64,000 nt of DNA from Pseudomonas koreensis (GCF_025447595.1 NZ_JAOEJU010000005.1:226963-290962), one strand, 5' to 3'; shown: positions 43,946-54,207, counted from the stretch's first letter. Notes: generated by a model not told the origin, from the letters alone. Program-made: numbers and translations.

Positions 43946-44680
43946 ATGGAACATGCACCTTGCATCAGCCAGATCGCCGCGTTGCTGGCCGATCCCAAAC
44001 GCAGCGCGATGATGTGGGCGCTGATGGATGGCTCGGCCCGGCAGACCGAGGAACTGGCGTTGCTGGCGGGACTTTCGCCGTCGTCGGCCAGTGCGCATCT
44101 GGGGCGCTTGTCCGCAGGGGGGCTGCTGAAGGTCGAAGCGCGTGGGCGCAAACGTTTCTTCCGTCTGGCGGCTCCTGAAATCGGGGCGGCCATCGAAGCG
44201 CTGGCCAGTGCCACCCTGGCCAGCGCCCCGCGCGACATTCCTGATGTGTACAAGCGTGCCGCTCCGCTTGTCAGGCCCCAGGCTGCGCCTTCATCACTTC
44301 TGCGCGCGCGGTTTTGCGACGACCATCTCGGAGGAACGCTGGCCGCCGATCTGTACCAGCGCCTGCTCGACGCCGGCTGGATCGAACAGCTTGAAAACCG
44401 GGTTGTCGTCACCCACAAAGGCGCGACGCAATTGGCCGGTCGCGGGGTCTTCATCCAGGCGTTGGCCCATCGCAATGCCCGGGTTGCCTGCGCTTGTCCG
44501 GACTGGAGCGAGCGACGCCCGCATATGGGCGGTTCATTGGGCGCGGCGTTGTTGCAGCTGTTCATGCAGTCAGGTTGGTTGATGCTGCCCAACGACTCCC
44601 GAGCGTTGCAACTGACGCCGACGGGGCAGCGGGAAATTCATCGGTTCGCCCGGGAGACCGAGCTGGAAATGGCGTTGTAG
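43946..44680 (+). CDS. ArsR-family winged-helix regulator (long form)
   Basis: A 244-residue protein. The N-terminal ArsR-type winged helix (about residues 5-85) reads ISQIAALLADPKRSAMMWAL and LSPSSASAHLGRLSAGGLLK. The C-terminal 150 residues are an unassigned domain that contains CACPDWSERRPHMGGSLGAA, a conserved block of long ArsR-like regulators. The ATG at 43946 has GGGAG upstream; the longer frame from 43901 has none. It precedes an MFS transporter gene by 126 bp and may regulate it. Confidence 0.8.
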   Translation: MEHAPCISQIAALLADPKRSAMMWALMDGSARQTEELALLAGLSPSSASAHLGRLSAGGLLKVEARGRKRFFRLAAPEIGAAIEALASATLASAPRDIPDVYKRAAPLVRPQAAPSSLLRARFCDDHLGGTLAADLYQRLLDAGWIEQLENRVVVTHKGATQLAGRGVFIQALAHRNARVACACPDWSERRPHMGGSLGAALLQLFMQSGWLMLPNDSRALQLTPTGQREIHRFARETELEMAL

Positions 44681-44806
44681 AGCCGTTGTCATTGTCGGCC
44701 GGAGGATTGGCGTCGCCTACGGCTGCGAACAGGTCGCATCTGGCACAAACCCTATACCGCTATCGCGCACACTCGGTCCGCAGACATTTCGGATGGAGGA
44801 GGTGGC

Positions 44807-46189
44807 ATGGACACAGGAAATTTCAGTGCGGCGGATCGACTGGAACGTCTGCCGGTCAGCGGTTATCACCGGATCATATTCATCATTATTGCCCTGGCAT
44901 TTTTCTTCGACTCCATGGATCTGGCGATGATGACTTTCCTTCTCGGCTCGATCAAAGCCGAGTTCGGCCTGAGCAGCGCCGAAGCTGGATTATTGGCCAG
45001 TTCGAGTTTTTTCGGCATGGTGCTGGGGGCGTCGCTGTCCGGTCTACTCGCCGACCGCTTCGGCCGCAAGCCGGTGTTCCAGTGGAGCATCGTCCTGTGG
45101 GGCGTGGCCAGTTACCTGTGCTCCACGGCGCAGACGGTCGAGAGCCTGACGCTGTTTCGCATCCTGCTGGGAATCGGCATGGGCATGGAGTTTCCGATTG
45201 CCCAGTCGATGTTGTCGGAGTTGATCCCCGCCCAGCGCCGGGGTCGCTACATCGCATTGATGGACGGTTTCTGGCCGCTGGGGTTCGTGGCTGCCGGGGT
45301 GCTGTCGTATTTCCTGCTGCCGTTGATTGGCTGGCGCGACATCTTTCTGGTGCTGGCGGTGCCGGCGGTGTTCGTGCTGGCGATCCGCTTTTTCATTCCC
45401 GAGTCGCCGCGCTGGCTGGAACAGGCCGGTCGGCATGAAGCGGCAGACAAGGTGTTGCGTGCGATCGAGGCGCGGGTACAGGTATCGCTCGGCGTTACGA
45501 AGTTGCCGGAGCCGGTTTGCCTGCCGCGAAGCGTGACACCTCCGGGCCATTTCCTCTCGGCGCTCAAACAGATCTGGTCACCGCTGTATCGCCAGCGCAC
45601 GACGATGATCTGGAGCCTGTGGTTCTTCGCGTTGCTCGGTTTCTACGGCCTGACCTCGTGGCTCAGTGCGTTGCTGCAACAATCGGGTTTTGCCGTGACT
45701 CAGTCGGTGTATTACACGGTGCTGATTTCACTCGGCGGGATTCCCGGTTTCCTGATGGCGGCCTGGCTGGTGGAGCGCTGGGGGCGCAAGCCGGTGTGCA
45801 TCGTCACGTTGCTCGGCGGCGGGGTAATGGCGTTTCTGTACGGACAAAGCGCGGTGTTTGGCGGCAACGTGGCGCTCCTGATCAGCACGGGGCTGTTGAT
45901 GCAGTTTTTCCTGTTCGGGATGTGGGCGGTGCTCTACACCTACACGCCGGAACTGTACCCGACCTCGGCGCGGGCGACGGGCTCGGGGTTCGCCTCGGCC
46001 ATCGGGCGCGTGGGTTCGCTGCTCGGGCCGTTGGTCACCGGGCTGGTGTTCCCGATCACCGGGCAGGGCGGGGTGTTTGCGCTGGGGGCGCTGTGCTTTG
46101 CGATTGCGGCGGGGGTGGTGTGGCTGTTCGGGATGGAGACCCGGGGTAAAACCTTGGAGGAATTGACCGAAGCAGAAGTGATTGGCTGA
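44807..46189 (+). CDS. MFS sugar/acid:proton symporter-type transporter
   Basis: A 460-residue, 12-helix transporter with signature loops ADRFGRKPVFQW and the PESPRWLEQAGR sequence after helix 6, typical of the sugar porter/aromatic acid (AAHS) branches. The end is FGMETRGKTLEELT, also typical. It likely imports a small organic substrate by proton symport. GGAGG lies upstream. The upstream ArsR-like gene is a candidate regulator. Confidence 0.85.
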   Translation: MDTGNFSAADRLERLPVSGYHRIIFIIIALAFFFDSMDLAMMTFLLGSIKAEFGLSSAEAGLLASSSFFGMVLGASLSGLLADRFGRKPVFQWSIVLWGVASYLCSTAQTVESLTLFRILLGIGMGMEFPIAQSMLSELIPAQRRGRYIALMDGFWPLGFVAAGVLSYFLLPLIGWRDIFLVLAVPAVFVLAIRFFIPESPRWLEQAGRHEAADKVLRAIEARVQVSLGVTKLPEPVCLPRSVTPPGHFLSALKQIWSPLYRQRTTMIWSLWFFALLGFYGLTSWLSALLQQSGFAVTQSVYYTVLISLGGIPGFLMAAWLVERWGRKPVCIVTLLGGGVMAFLYGQSAVFGGNVALLISTGLLMQFFLFGMWAVLYTYTPELYPTSARATGSGFASAIGRVGSLLGPLVTGLVFPITGQGGVFALGALCFAIAAGVVWLFGMETRGKTLEELTEAEVIG

Positions 46190-46202
46190 ACCCTGAACCA
46201 AC

Positions 46203-46292
46203 TGTGGGAGCGAGCTTGCTCGCGAAAGTGGTGTATCAAACAACATCTTCGTTGAATGACAGACCCTATTCGCGAGCAAGCTCGCTCCCACA
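46203..46292. repeat. REPIN (GAGC/GCTC type)
   Basis: Two inverted REP arms, each TGTGGGAGCGAGCTTGCTCG or its reverse complement, separated by about 42 bp. It fills the gap between the convergent MFS and adenine deaminase genes. Confidence 0.9.
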
Positions 46293-46310
46293 TTGGTTAT
46301 GCGCTGTTGC

Positions 46311-47273
<963 letters not shown>

Positions 47274-47344
47274 TCATCAGGTGCAATGACGGCATTCTAC
47301 AGATGCCCGCCGAAACAATTGGCAAAACCTGACCAACCGATCCA

Positions 47345-48310
47345 TCACACCGCTTCCTGCTCCCGTCGATAGGCGTAGGTATCGGCGAAGCGCGACAGCA
47401 GGAATTCGGCGCAGGTGGTGGTCGGATATTTCGCCGGATGCTGTGCATCCTGGCAACCGGGCAGGCACTCGATGCGGGTATCCGGGTGCGGTTCGGCGAA
47501 GAACGGCATCGAATAGCGATCCACGCCGAGCGGGCTGACGACCCGGTGCGGGGTCGAGCGATAACGGTCGTTGCTCCAGCGCGCCATCATGTCGCCGAGG
47601 TTGACCACGAACGTGCCGTCGATGGGCGGTGCGTCGATCCACTGGCCTTTGACGTTTTTCACCTGCAAGCCGCCGGCCGCGTCCTGATACAAAAGCGTGA
47701 TGCAGCCGTAATCGGTGTGCGCGCCGGCACCTTGCTGCTCGGCGGAACTGGCGGTGTGGCGTGGCGGGTAATGGATCATTCGCAGCACACTGACCGGTTC
47801 GTTGAAGCGTGTATCGAAGAAGTCGCGCTCGATGCCCAGCGCTAACGTCATGGCCCGCAACAGGGTTTGCGCCAGGGCCTGCATGTCGAGGTAGTGCTGC
47901 TCCATCAGCGCTTCCCAACCGGGAATGGCCGGATGACGGTTGGGGCCGCGCAAGGGTTTTTCCGCCAGCACTTCGGAATGATCGGCCGGCAGGTGCAGGC
48001 CCATGTCGAAGGTTTCCTTGAGATCGCTGGGTTTGTCCGGGTCGAGCTGTTCGGTGGCAATGGCGCCGTAGCCGCGGTGATGGACGGTCCGGGTGATGTC
48101 GATCTTGAGTTTTTCTTCTACCGGTTGCGCAAAGAAGCGCTGTGCGTGATCGAGCAGGGATTCGATGCGCTGCGCAGAAATCGGGTGACCCTTTATATAA
48201 AAGAAGCCCCACTCGCGGCAGGCGTGGTCGATCTGTTCGGCGACAGCGGGCCAGGCGTTCTGGTCGTCGGAGTAGAGCGGCGAGATATCGATGATCGGAA
48301 GCTGATCCAT
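47345..48310 (-). CDS. Isopenicillin N synthase-like Fe(II)/2-oxoglutarate-type oxygenase
   Basis: A 321-residue double-stranded beta-helix oxygenase. The iron triad is present: HTDYGCITLLYQD (His and Asp) and HRVVSP (His), with the Arg/Ser pair RYSMPF for the co-substrate carboxylate. The ATG at 48310 has AAGGA upstream. The substrate is unknown. Its conserved position beside adenine deaminase and the BMP transporter (as I remember for PA0147-PA0148) suggests a purine or modified nucleobase, which is inference. Confidence 0.85.
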   Translation of the reverse strand: MDQLPIIDISPLYSDDQNAWPAVAEQIDHACREWGFFYIKGHPISAQRIESLLDHAQRFFAQPVEEKLKIDITRTVHHRGYGAIATEQLDPDKPSDLKETFDMGLHLPADHSEVLAEKPLRGPNRHPAIPGWEALMEQHYLDMQALAQTLLRAMTLALGIERDFFDTRFNEPVSVLRMIHYPPRHTASSAEQQGAGAHTDYGCITLLYQDAAGGLQVKNVKGQWIDAPPIDGTFVVNLGDMMARWSNDRYRSTPHRVVSPLGVDRYSMPFFAEPHPDTRIECLPGCQDAQHPAKYPTTTCAEFLLSRFADTYAYRREQEAV

Positions 48311-48340
48311 GCACAATCCTTGGAGTAACGTGAGATCCAG

Positions 48341-48420
48341 TGTGGGAGCCAGCCTGCTGGCGATGAGGCCAGAACGGTATCGACTGAAAGTGCGCTATCG
48401 CCAGCAGGCTGGCTCCCACA
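48341..48420. repeat. REPIN (CCAGC/GCTGG type)
   Basis: Inverted REP arms TGTGGGAGCCAGCCTGCTGG and its complement. The inner stem bases are changed on both sides relative to the GAGC type, so pairing is kept. It lies between the BMP protein gene and the oxygenase gene on the minus strand. Confidence 0.9.
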
Positions 48421-48442
48421 GGGTTTTATGACGGGCCAGGTG

Positions 48443-49516
48443 TTACTTCGGCATCTCGGCCTTCATGCCTTCGACGTAGTAATTCATCGACGCCAGTTCC
48501 GCATTGGTCGCGCTCACGCCTGCCGGGATTTTCTCGACGCCGGCCTGATCCTTGATCGGCCCGGTGAACGGTTGCAGGGCGCCGCTCTTGATATCGGCGA
48601 TGATCTGCTCGGCTTCGGCCTTCACCGGTGCCGGCACCAGATCGCTGATCGGCAGTTCGACCGTGCCTTCCTTCAGCCCGCCCCAGTAGTCCTGGGATTT
48701 CCAGTTGTGGTCGATCACGCTCTGGGTCGCCTGAATGTAGTGCGGTGCCCAGTCGTTGACGATTGAAGTCAGCACCGCTTTCGGACCGAAGTGCGCCATG
48801 TCCGAAGCGTAGCCCACGGCGTACACGCCACGCCGCTCGGCAGCCTGGATCGGCGCCGGGCTGTCGGTGTGCTGGAACACCACGTCCACGCCCTGATCGA
48901 TCAGGGCGTTGGCAGCGTCGGCTTCCTTGCCCGGGTCGAACCACGAGTTGACCCACACCACTTTGATCTCGGTGCCGGGGTTGTACTTGTTCAGTGCCAG
49001 TTGAATGGCGTTGATGTCGCGAATCACTTCCGGGATCGGGAACGAGGCGACGTAGCCGATCTTTTTGGTCTTGGTCATCTTCGCTGCGAGGAAACCGCCG
49101 ACGTAACGGCCCTCGTAGGTGCGCGCGAGATAGGTACCAAGGTTCTTGTCCTGCTTGTAGCCGGTGGCGTGTTCGAAGGTCACCTTGGGAAACTGTTTGG
49201 CGACTTTCACCGTCGGGTTCATGTAGCCGAAAGAGGTGGTGAAGATCAGGTCGTAGTTGTCCTTGGCCATGTTGCGGATCACCCGTTCGGCATCCGCGCC
49301 TTCGGCGACGTTCTCCACGTAGTTGGTGGTGATCTGCGAACCGAGTTTTTCCGCCAACGCCTTGCGCCCCTGTTCATGCTGATACGTCCAGCCGTGGTCG
49401 CCGATGGGGCCGATGTAGACGAAACCGACTTTCAGTGGATCGGCGGCACTGGCGCTCAGGCTGAGGCCAAGGCCCATGGCGATGCACAGCAGTGTTTGCA
49501 GTGGACGTTTTTGCAT
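48443..49516 (-). CDS. BMP-family ABC transporter substrate-binding protein
   Basis: A 357-residue periplasmic protein with a signal peptide (LLCIAMGLGLSLSASA). It has the BMP/PnrA fold markers VGFVYIGPIGDHGWTYQHE, DLIFTTSFGYMNP and VGGFLAAKMTKTKKIG. BMP proteins bind nucleosides or purine-related ligands. With the permeases and ATPase at 54-58 kb it would form one ABC importer, though 8-oxoguanine deaminase and other genes separate them. The start has AGGGAG. Confidence 0.9.
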   Translation of the reverse strand: MQKRPLQTLLCIAMGLGLSLSASAADPLKVGFVYIGPIGDHGWTYQHEQGRKALAEKLGSQITTNYVENVAEGADAERVIRNMAKDNYDLIFTTSFGYMNPTVKVAKQFPKVTFEHATGYKQDKNLGTYLARTYEGRYVGGFLAAKMTKTKKIGYVASFPIPEVIRDINAIQLALNKYNPGTEIKVVWVNSWFDPGKEADAANALIDQGVDVVFQHTDSPAPIQAAERRGVYAVGYASDMAHFGPKAVLTSIVNDWAPHYIQATQSVIDHNWKSQDYWGGLKEGTVELPISDLVPAPVKAEAEQIIADIKSGALQPFTGPIKDQAGVEKIPAGVSATNAELASMNYYVEGMKAEMPK

Positions 49517-49609
49517 GAACGCGAACTCCCTTTTGTTGTGTGTGGGGAGGGCAATGCAAAAGGCTGACCAAGCGGACAACAAATCGAGTCGAATTCGCGG
49601 CGAGGCCTT

Positions 49610-49671
49610 CGCGAGCAAGCTCGCTCCCACAAAAGCACCGCGATCGCTGTGGGAGCGAGCCTGCTCGCGAT
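49610..49671. repeat. REP pair in outward (reversed) arrangement
   Basis: Here the CGCGAGCAAGCTCGCTCCCACA arm comes first and the TGTGGGAGCGAGCCTGCTCG arm second, only 16 bp apart. This is the opposite order from the other pairs in this window. It lies in the shared upstream region of the divergent BMP and ChaA-like genes. Confidence 0.85.
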
Positions 49672-49803
49672 GAGGCCAGCCGGGCCGAAAAAAGTGCATG
49701 CCCGTACACGGACGCCATCCACTGGTGCGCTAAGGTGTAACGAACCATTAGCGCCGCCCTGCAGTCAGTAGCTCATTCGAACCCCTGCGCCAAAAGGCCC
49801 GCC

Positions 49804-50895
49804 ATGCTCATGATCCTCAAGCAAGAAAGCTTTCTGCTGCTGGCCCTGATCGCGGCTTTTGTCGCGTATCCGCTGGAGCACTGGTTGCTGCACAGCGGCC
49901 AGGTCGTCGCGCTGACGGCCGGCCTGGTGCTGATCGCGTTCATCGTCGCCGCCTCGATGCGCGTCGCCCATCAGGCTGAACTGCTCGCGGAAAAAGTCGG
50001 CGACCCGTACGGCACGATGATCCTGACCCTCGCCGCCGTGCTGGTGGAAGTGGTGATCCTGGCGATCATGATGAGCAACGAAGCCTCGCCGACGCTGGTG
50101 CGCGACACGATCTATTCGGCGGTGATGCTCGACATCAACGGCATCCTCGGCCTCGCCGCATTGATGGGCGGGATCAAACATGGCGAGCAGTCCTACAACG
50201 ACGACTCGGCCCGCAGTTACAGCGTGATGATCCTCACCGCCATGGGCGTGTCGATGGTGGTGCCGGAGTTCATTCCCGAGGCCAACTGGAAAATCTATTC
50301 GGCGTTCACCATCGGCGCGATGGTGGTGCTTTATGCGTTGTTCCTGCGCATGCAGGTCGGGCCGCACAGTTACTTTTTCAGCTACAGCTACCCGGACAAG
50401 CGCCGCAAGAAAGAGCCCGTGGAACAGGAGCCGAAACCGGTCAGCCTGGCGCTGTCGATCGGCATTCTGGTGTTCGGTGTGGTGGTGATCGGTGCACTGG
50501 CCGAGGTGATGTCCAAGACCCTCGATCTGGGCCTGGAAGGGACGGGCGCACCGCCGGTGATCACGGCGATTCTGGTGGCGGCGATCTCGGCAGCGCCGGA
50601 GATTCTGACCGCGTTGCGCGCGGCGTTGGCCAACCGCATGCAGTCGGTGGTCAACATTGCGATGGGGGCGTCGTTGTCGACGGTGATTTTGACGGTGCCG
50701 GTGATGGAGGCGATGGCGCTCTACACGGGGCAGCCGTTTCAGATGGCGATGACGCCGGTGCAGACGGTGATGATCTTCATCACGCTGATCGTCAGCGCGA
50801 TCAACCTCAATGACGGCGAGACCAATGCCATCGAGGGCATGACCCACTTTGTGCTGTTTGCGACGTTCATCATGTTGTCGCTGTTGGGCCTCTGA
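49804..50895 (+). CDS. Ca2+/H+ (Na+/H+) antiporter, ChaA-like
   Basis: A 363-residue CaCA superfamily protein with about 10-11 helices and two inverted acidic repeats: VGDPYGTMILTLAAVLVEVV in the first half and AAISAAPEILTALRAALAN in the second. A charged loop (KRRKKEPVEQEPK) separates the halves. It exports Ca2+ or Na+ in exchange for protons. It is transcribed opposite to the surrounding purine genes and appears unrelated to them. Confidence 0.9.
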   Translation: MLMILKQESFLLLALIAAFVAYPLEHWLLHSGQVVALTAGLVLIAFIVAASMRVAHQAELLAEKVGDPYGTMILTLAAVLVEVVILAIMMSNEASPTLVRDTIYSAVMLDINGILGLAALMGGIKHGEQSYNDDSARSYSVMILTAMGVSMVVPEFIPEANWKIYSAFTIGAMVVLYALFLRMQVGPHSYFFSYSYPDKRRKKEPVEQEPKPVSLALSIGILVFGVVVIGALAEVMSKTLDLGLEGTGAPPVITAILVAAISAAPEILTALRAALANRMQSVVNIAMGASLSTVILTVPVMEAMALYTGQPFQMAMTPVQTVMIFITLIVSAINLNDGETNAIEGMTHFVLFATFIMLSLLGL

Positions 50896-50911
50896 GCCCA
50901 CCACAAACCAA

Positions 50912-51000
50912 TGTGGGAGCTAGCCTGCTAGCGATTACGGTACATCAGTCAAAATCTTGTTTACTGACAGATCGCAATCGCTAGCAGGTTAGCTCTCACA
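50912..51000. repeat. REPIN (CTAGC/GCTAG type)
   Basis: Arms TGTGGGAGCTAGCCTGCTAG and the near-complement GCTAGCAGGTTAGCTCTCACA. The inner stem uses TA instead of GA or CA. The right arm has drifted at two positions. It lies between convergent chaA-like and deaminase genes. Confidence 0.85.
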
Positions 51001-51018
51001 GGTTTAAGCGCCGGGGAG

Positions 51019-52377
51019 TCAGGTGCCGGCGATCAACTGTCGAGCCGCCTGGCTGTGATCGGCAATCAAACCTTTGAGATCCAGGCCTTCAACCTGCCCG
51101 TCAACCACACGCCACTTGCCGCCGACCATCACCCGATCCGCACGATCCGCGCCGCACAACAGCAACGCCGAGATCGGGTCATGGCTGCCGGAGAAGCGCA
51201 ACTCATCCAGCTTGAACAACGCCAGATCCGCCTGCTTGCCCACCGCCAGTTCACCGATATCGGTGCGACCGAGCAGGCTCGCCGAGCCCTTGGTCGCCCA
51301 GCCCAGCACGCGTTCCGGGGTGATCTTCTCGGCGCCATAACGCAGACGCTGGATGTACAGCGCCTGACGCGCTTCGAGGATCATGTTTGACGCATCGTTG
51401 GAGGCCGAGCCATCCACACCGAGACCGAACAGCGCGCCAGCATCGGTCAGTTCGATGCTTGGGCAGATGCCGGACGCCAGACGCATGTTCGAGCTCGGGC
51501 AATGGCAGATGCCGGTGCCGGCGGCGCCGAGGCGGGCGATTTCGTCGGGGTTGAAATGGATGCCGTGGGCCAGCCAGGTGCGCGGGCCGAGCCAGCCGAC
51601 GCTGTCCAGATAATCCACGGTGCGCAGACCGAAACGTTGCAGGCAGAAGTCTTCTTCGTCGAGGGTTTCGGCGAGGTGGGTGTGCAGGCGCACATCGAGT
51701 GTGTTCGCCAGTTCGGCGCTGGCGGACATGATTTCCGGGGTCACCGAGAACGGCGAGCATGGCGCCAAAGCGATCTGGATTTGCGCGCCGTCGCCCCGTT
51801 CGTGGTACTCGTGAATCAGCCGCTGGCTGTCATCGAGAATCACCTGGCCTTCCTGCACGGTCTGCTGCGGAGGCAGGCCGCCGTCCTTCTCGCCGAGGCT
51901 CATCGAACCGCGGGTGAGCATGGCGCGCATGCCCAGTTCGCGCACGGTTTCGACCTGCACGTCGATGGCGTTTTCCAGGCCATCCGGGAACAGGTAATGG
52001 TGGTCGGCAGCGGTGGTGCAGCCCGACAGCAGCAATTCGGCCAGCGCGACTTTGGTGGCGAGGGCGAGTTTTTCAGGCGTCAGGCGCGCCCACACCGGGT
52101 ACAGGGTTTTCAGCCACGGGAACAACGGCTGATTGACCACCGGCGCCCAGGCGCGGGTCAGGGTCTGATAGAAGTGGTGATGGGTGTTGATCAGGCCCGG
52201 CAGGATCACGTGTTCACGGGCGTCGAACACTTCATTGCATGGGGCGGAAGGTTGCTGGCCAGCGCCGAGCACTTCGGTGATCACACCGTCTTGCAGCACC
52301 AGACCGCCACGGGCATCGAGACTGTTGGCCGTGAAAATGGCGAGGGGATTTTTTAACCAGATACGGGTCGCAGGCAT
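51019..52377 (-). CDS. 8-oxoguanine deaminase
   Basis: A 452-residue amidohydrolase of the TrzN/guanine-deaminase-like group. Motifs are NTHHHFYQTLTR (HxH metal site), HTHLAETLDEE, LAHGIHF and DGSASNDASNM. It closely resembles P. aeruginosa PA0142, biochemically assigned as 8-oxoguanine deaminase, which converts 8-oxoguanine to urate. The product would feed urate catabolism. The start has GGAG 8-9 bp upstream. Confidence 0.85.
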   Translation of the reverse strand: MPATRIWLKNPLAIFTANSLDARGGLVLQDGVITEVLGAGQQPSAPCNEVFDAREHVILPGLINTHHHFYQTLTRAWAPVVNQPLFPWLKTLYPVWARLTPEKLALATKVALAELLLSGCTTAADHHYLFPDGLENAIDVQVETVRELGMRAMLTRGSMSLGEKDGGLPPQQTVQEGQVILDDSQRLIHEYHERGDGAQIQIALAPCSPFSVTPEIMSASAELANTLDVRLHTHLAETLDEEDFCLQRFGLRTVDYLDSVGWLGPRTWLAHGIHFNPDEIARLGAAGTGICHCPSSNMRLASGICPSIELTDAGALFGLGVDGSASNDASNMILEARQALYIQRLRYGAEKITPERVLGWATKGSASLLGRTDIGELAVGKQADLALFKLDELRFSGSHDPISALLLCGADRADRVMVGGKWRVVDGQVEGLDLKGLIADHSQAARQLIAGT

Positions 52378-52529
52378 TGTGGCCGGCTCCTCTGAAAGTT
52401 GGGTTCAGGGTTGCCAGCTCAGTGTTGCCCTGTCTGCTGATCCAGGGTCGCCGCGAAGGACGAGGTGCGGAGTTTCGAACAAAATGTTGCGACGGGCAAG
52501 CCCAAACCGACCAGACAACACAATCCCTT

Positions 52530-52618
52530 TGTAGGAGCGAGCCTGCTCGCGATGCGGAGTGTCAGTCGACATATCTCCTGGCTAATCCGCTGCCATCGCG
52601 AGCAGGCTCGCTCCCACA
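52530..52618. repeat. REPIN (GAGC/GCTC type)
   Basis: Left arm TGTAGGAGCGAGCCTGCTCG (one G to A change), right arm canonical, separated by about 43 bp. It lies between the 8-oxoguanine deaminase and the upstream SDR gene. Confidence 0.88.
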
Positions 52619-52633
52619 TTGGGGATCTGTTGA

Positions 52634-53329
52634 TTACCAGGGAATGGTTTCACCCTTGTAGTTCACGAAGTGATGGCCGCCCTTGCCGGCAAACGCGTCC
52701 ACCTGATCCACCAGGCCACGGGTGCTGGTCTCCACGTCGATGTCGGCACCGTCGCCGCCCATGTCGGTTTTCACCCAGCCCGGATGCAGCGACAGCACAG
52801 TCAGTTTCTGCTCGCCCAACTGGGTGACGAAGCTGTTGGTCATCGAGTTCAGCGCCGCTTTGCTGGCCTTGTACAGCGCCAGTTCCGGCGCGTCGGGCAT
52901 GGTCACGCTGCCGAGCACCGAACTCATGAATGCCAGCACGCCGCTGCCGTCGCGGATCTGCCCGACGAAGCGCTGGGCCAGATTGATCGGCGCCACGGCG
53001 TTGGTGAAGAACAGCTGACCGACTTCAGCCAGCGTCGCGCCGCCCGGCGTCTGGACTTCCGGGCCTTTGACCCCGGCGTTGACGAACAGCAGGTCGAAAG
53101 TCTCGCCCTTGAGCTGCTGGCTCAGGGCGATCACCGCTTGCTGGTCGTCCATGTCGAGTTTTTCGATCTGCACGTTACCCAGTGCTTTCAATGCCTCGGC
53201 GTTCGCAGGATTGCGAACCGTGGCGGTGACTTGCCAGCCGTCGGTCAGCAGGGTTTTCACCAGCCCCAGGCCCAGGCCCCGGGAGGCGCCGATGATCAGT
53301 GCGTGCTTGGCAGGATTAAGTGCGGACAT
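52634..53329 (-). CDS. SDR-family oxidoreductase (CsgA-like)
   Basis: A 231-residue short-chain dehydrogenase. The nucleotide motif is IIGASRGLGLGL, and the active site has FMSSVLGS with YKASKAA. The VNAG motif (NNAG type) reads FVNAGVKGP. The substrate is not predictable. It is 27 bp downstream of a MerR-type gene and probably co-transcribed with it. Confidence 0.85.
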   Translation of the reverse strand: MSALNPAKHALIIGASRGLGLGLVKTLLTDGWQVTATVRNPANAEALKALGNVQIEKLDMDDQQAVIALSQQLKGETFDLLFVNAGVKGPEVQTPGGATLAEVGQLFFTNAVAPINLAQRFVGQIRDGSGVLAFMSSVLGSVTMPDAPELALYKASKAALNSMTNSFVTQLGEQKLTVLSLHPGWVKTDMGGDGADIDVETSTRGLVDQVDAFAGKGGHHFVNYKGETIPW

Positions 53330-53356
53330 GATTGGCTTTCCTTGAAAGTTGAAAGA

Positions 53357-53707
53357 TCACGGGTTCAATGGACAGCGTTGGCCGAGCCGTTGCTGCAATT
53401 CGTGACGCAGCTCGCCGAGTTCGGCCATACGGGTTTCGATCAGTTTGAGTTTGTCTTGCAGCAGTTGCGTGACGGCCGTGTCGGGGTTGGGCGATTGCCA
53501 CAACGCGCCCACGCTGCTGCCGATCTCGCCGAGGGTAAAACCCAGACGCTGCGCAGTCTTGATGTAGAGCACCAGTTGCGCCATCTCCGGTGGATAGTCG
53601 CGATAACCGTTGGCGCTGCGTTGCGCTGCGATCAATCCGCGCTCTTCGTAGAAACGCAGCGTGTCACGGCTGACATCGCAGGCCTGGGCCAGCTCACCAA
53701 TGCGCAT
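53357..53707 (-). CDS. MerR-family transcriptional regulator
   Basis: A 116-residue MerR protein with winged helix MRIGELAQACDVSRDTLRFY and the dimerisation helix at the C terminus. A Cys near the end (RCPLNP) is the only candidate sensor Cys besides the N-terminal one, so the signal is unclear. It is followed by the SDR gene, and a MerR-type dyad promoter lies in the 83-bp gap to the divergent membrane protein gene. Confidence 0.88.
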   Translation of the reverse strand: MRIGELAQACDVSRDTLRFYEERGLIAAQRSANGYRDYPPEMAQLVLYIKTAQRLGFTLGEIGSSVGALWQSPNPDTAVTQLLQDKLKLIETRMAELGELRHELQQRLGQRCPLNP

Positions 53708-53727
53708 CCCGGAGATCTCGAAAGTGT

Positions 53728-53759
53728 TTGACCCTGGAGCATACTCCAGGCTTTACCGT
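53728..53759 (+). promoter_or_regulatory. MerR-type promoter/operator
   Basis: TTGACC (53728-53733), perfect dyad CCTGGAG-CATA-CTCCAGG (53733-53750) and a -10-like TACCGT (53754-53759), giving a 20-bp spacer. It points toward the membrane protein gene at 53791 and lies beside the divergent merR gene. Confidence 0.75.
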
Positions 53760-53790
53760 GGTTGCTCCCTGAATTTTCGGAGCAAGGACG

Positions 53791-54207
53791 ATGTGGACTT
53801 CAACGCAGTATCGGCGGTTGGTGCGCGGCAGTGCCTGGTATGACTTGATCGTCACGGCGGCGTTTGTCACGCCGTGGAGTTTTGCCGCGTTGCATGGGCT
53901 GTTGACGGCGTTGAGCCAGGCGCTGGATCTGCCCGGTGAGCTGCCGGCGTTCGAACCTGTGCACATGTTGATGGCGAATCTGTTGGGTTCGGTGGTTTGT
54001 GTTTGGGCCGTGCTGCGGATTCGCGATCCGCAGCCGGTTTATGGACGGTATGACGCGGTGGCGCGGTTTCTGTTTGCCGCGTGGCAGGCGTATGCCCTGG
54101 TCCACGGCGCCAGTTCGTTGCTGGTGGGGTTCCTGGTCTTCGAACTGGCGTGGGGCATTGCTCAGGTGTTGCCGGTTCGGCCGCTGTCGCGAGCCGTCAC
54201 GGCTTAA
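53791..54207 (+). CDS. Small multi-helix membrane protein, function unknown
   Basis: A 138-residue protein with four predicted helices, including FAALHGLLTALSQAL, MLMANLLGSVVCVWAVL and LLVGFLVFELAWGIA. The AAGGA site lies directly upstream. It stands behind a MerR-type promoter, divergent from the merR-SDR pair, so it is probably the regulator's main target. Its stop overlaps convergent permease by 4 bp. No family was recognised. Confidence 0.75.
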   Translation: MWTSTQYRRLVRGSAWYDLIVTAAFVTPWSFAALHGLLTALSQALDLPGELPAFEPVHMLMANLLGSVVCVWAVLRIRDPQPVYGRYDAVARFLFAAWQAYALVHGASSLLVGFLVFELAWGIAQVLPVRPLSRAVTA

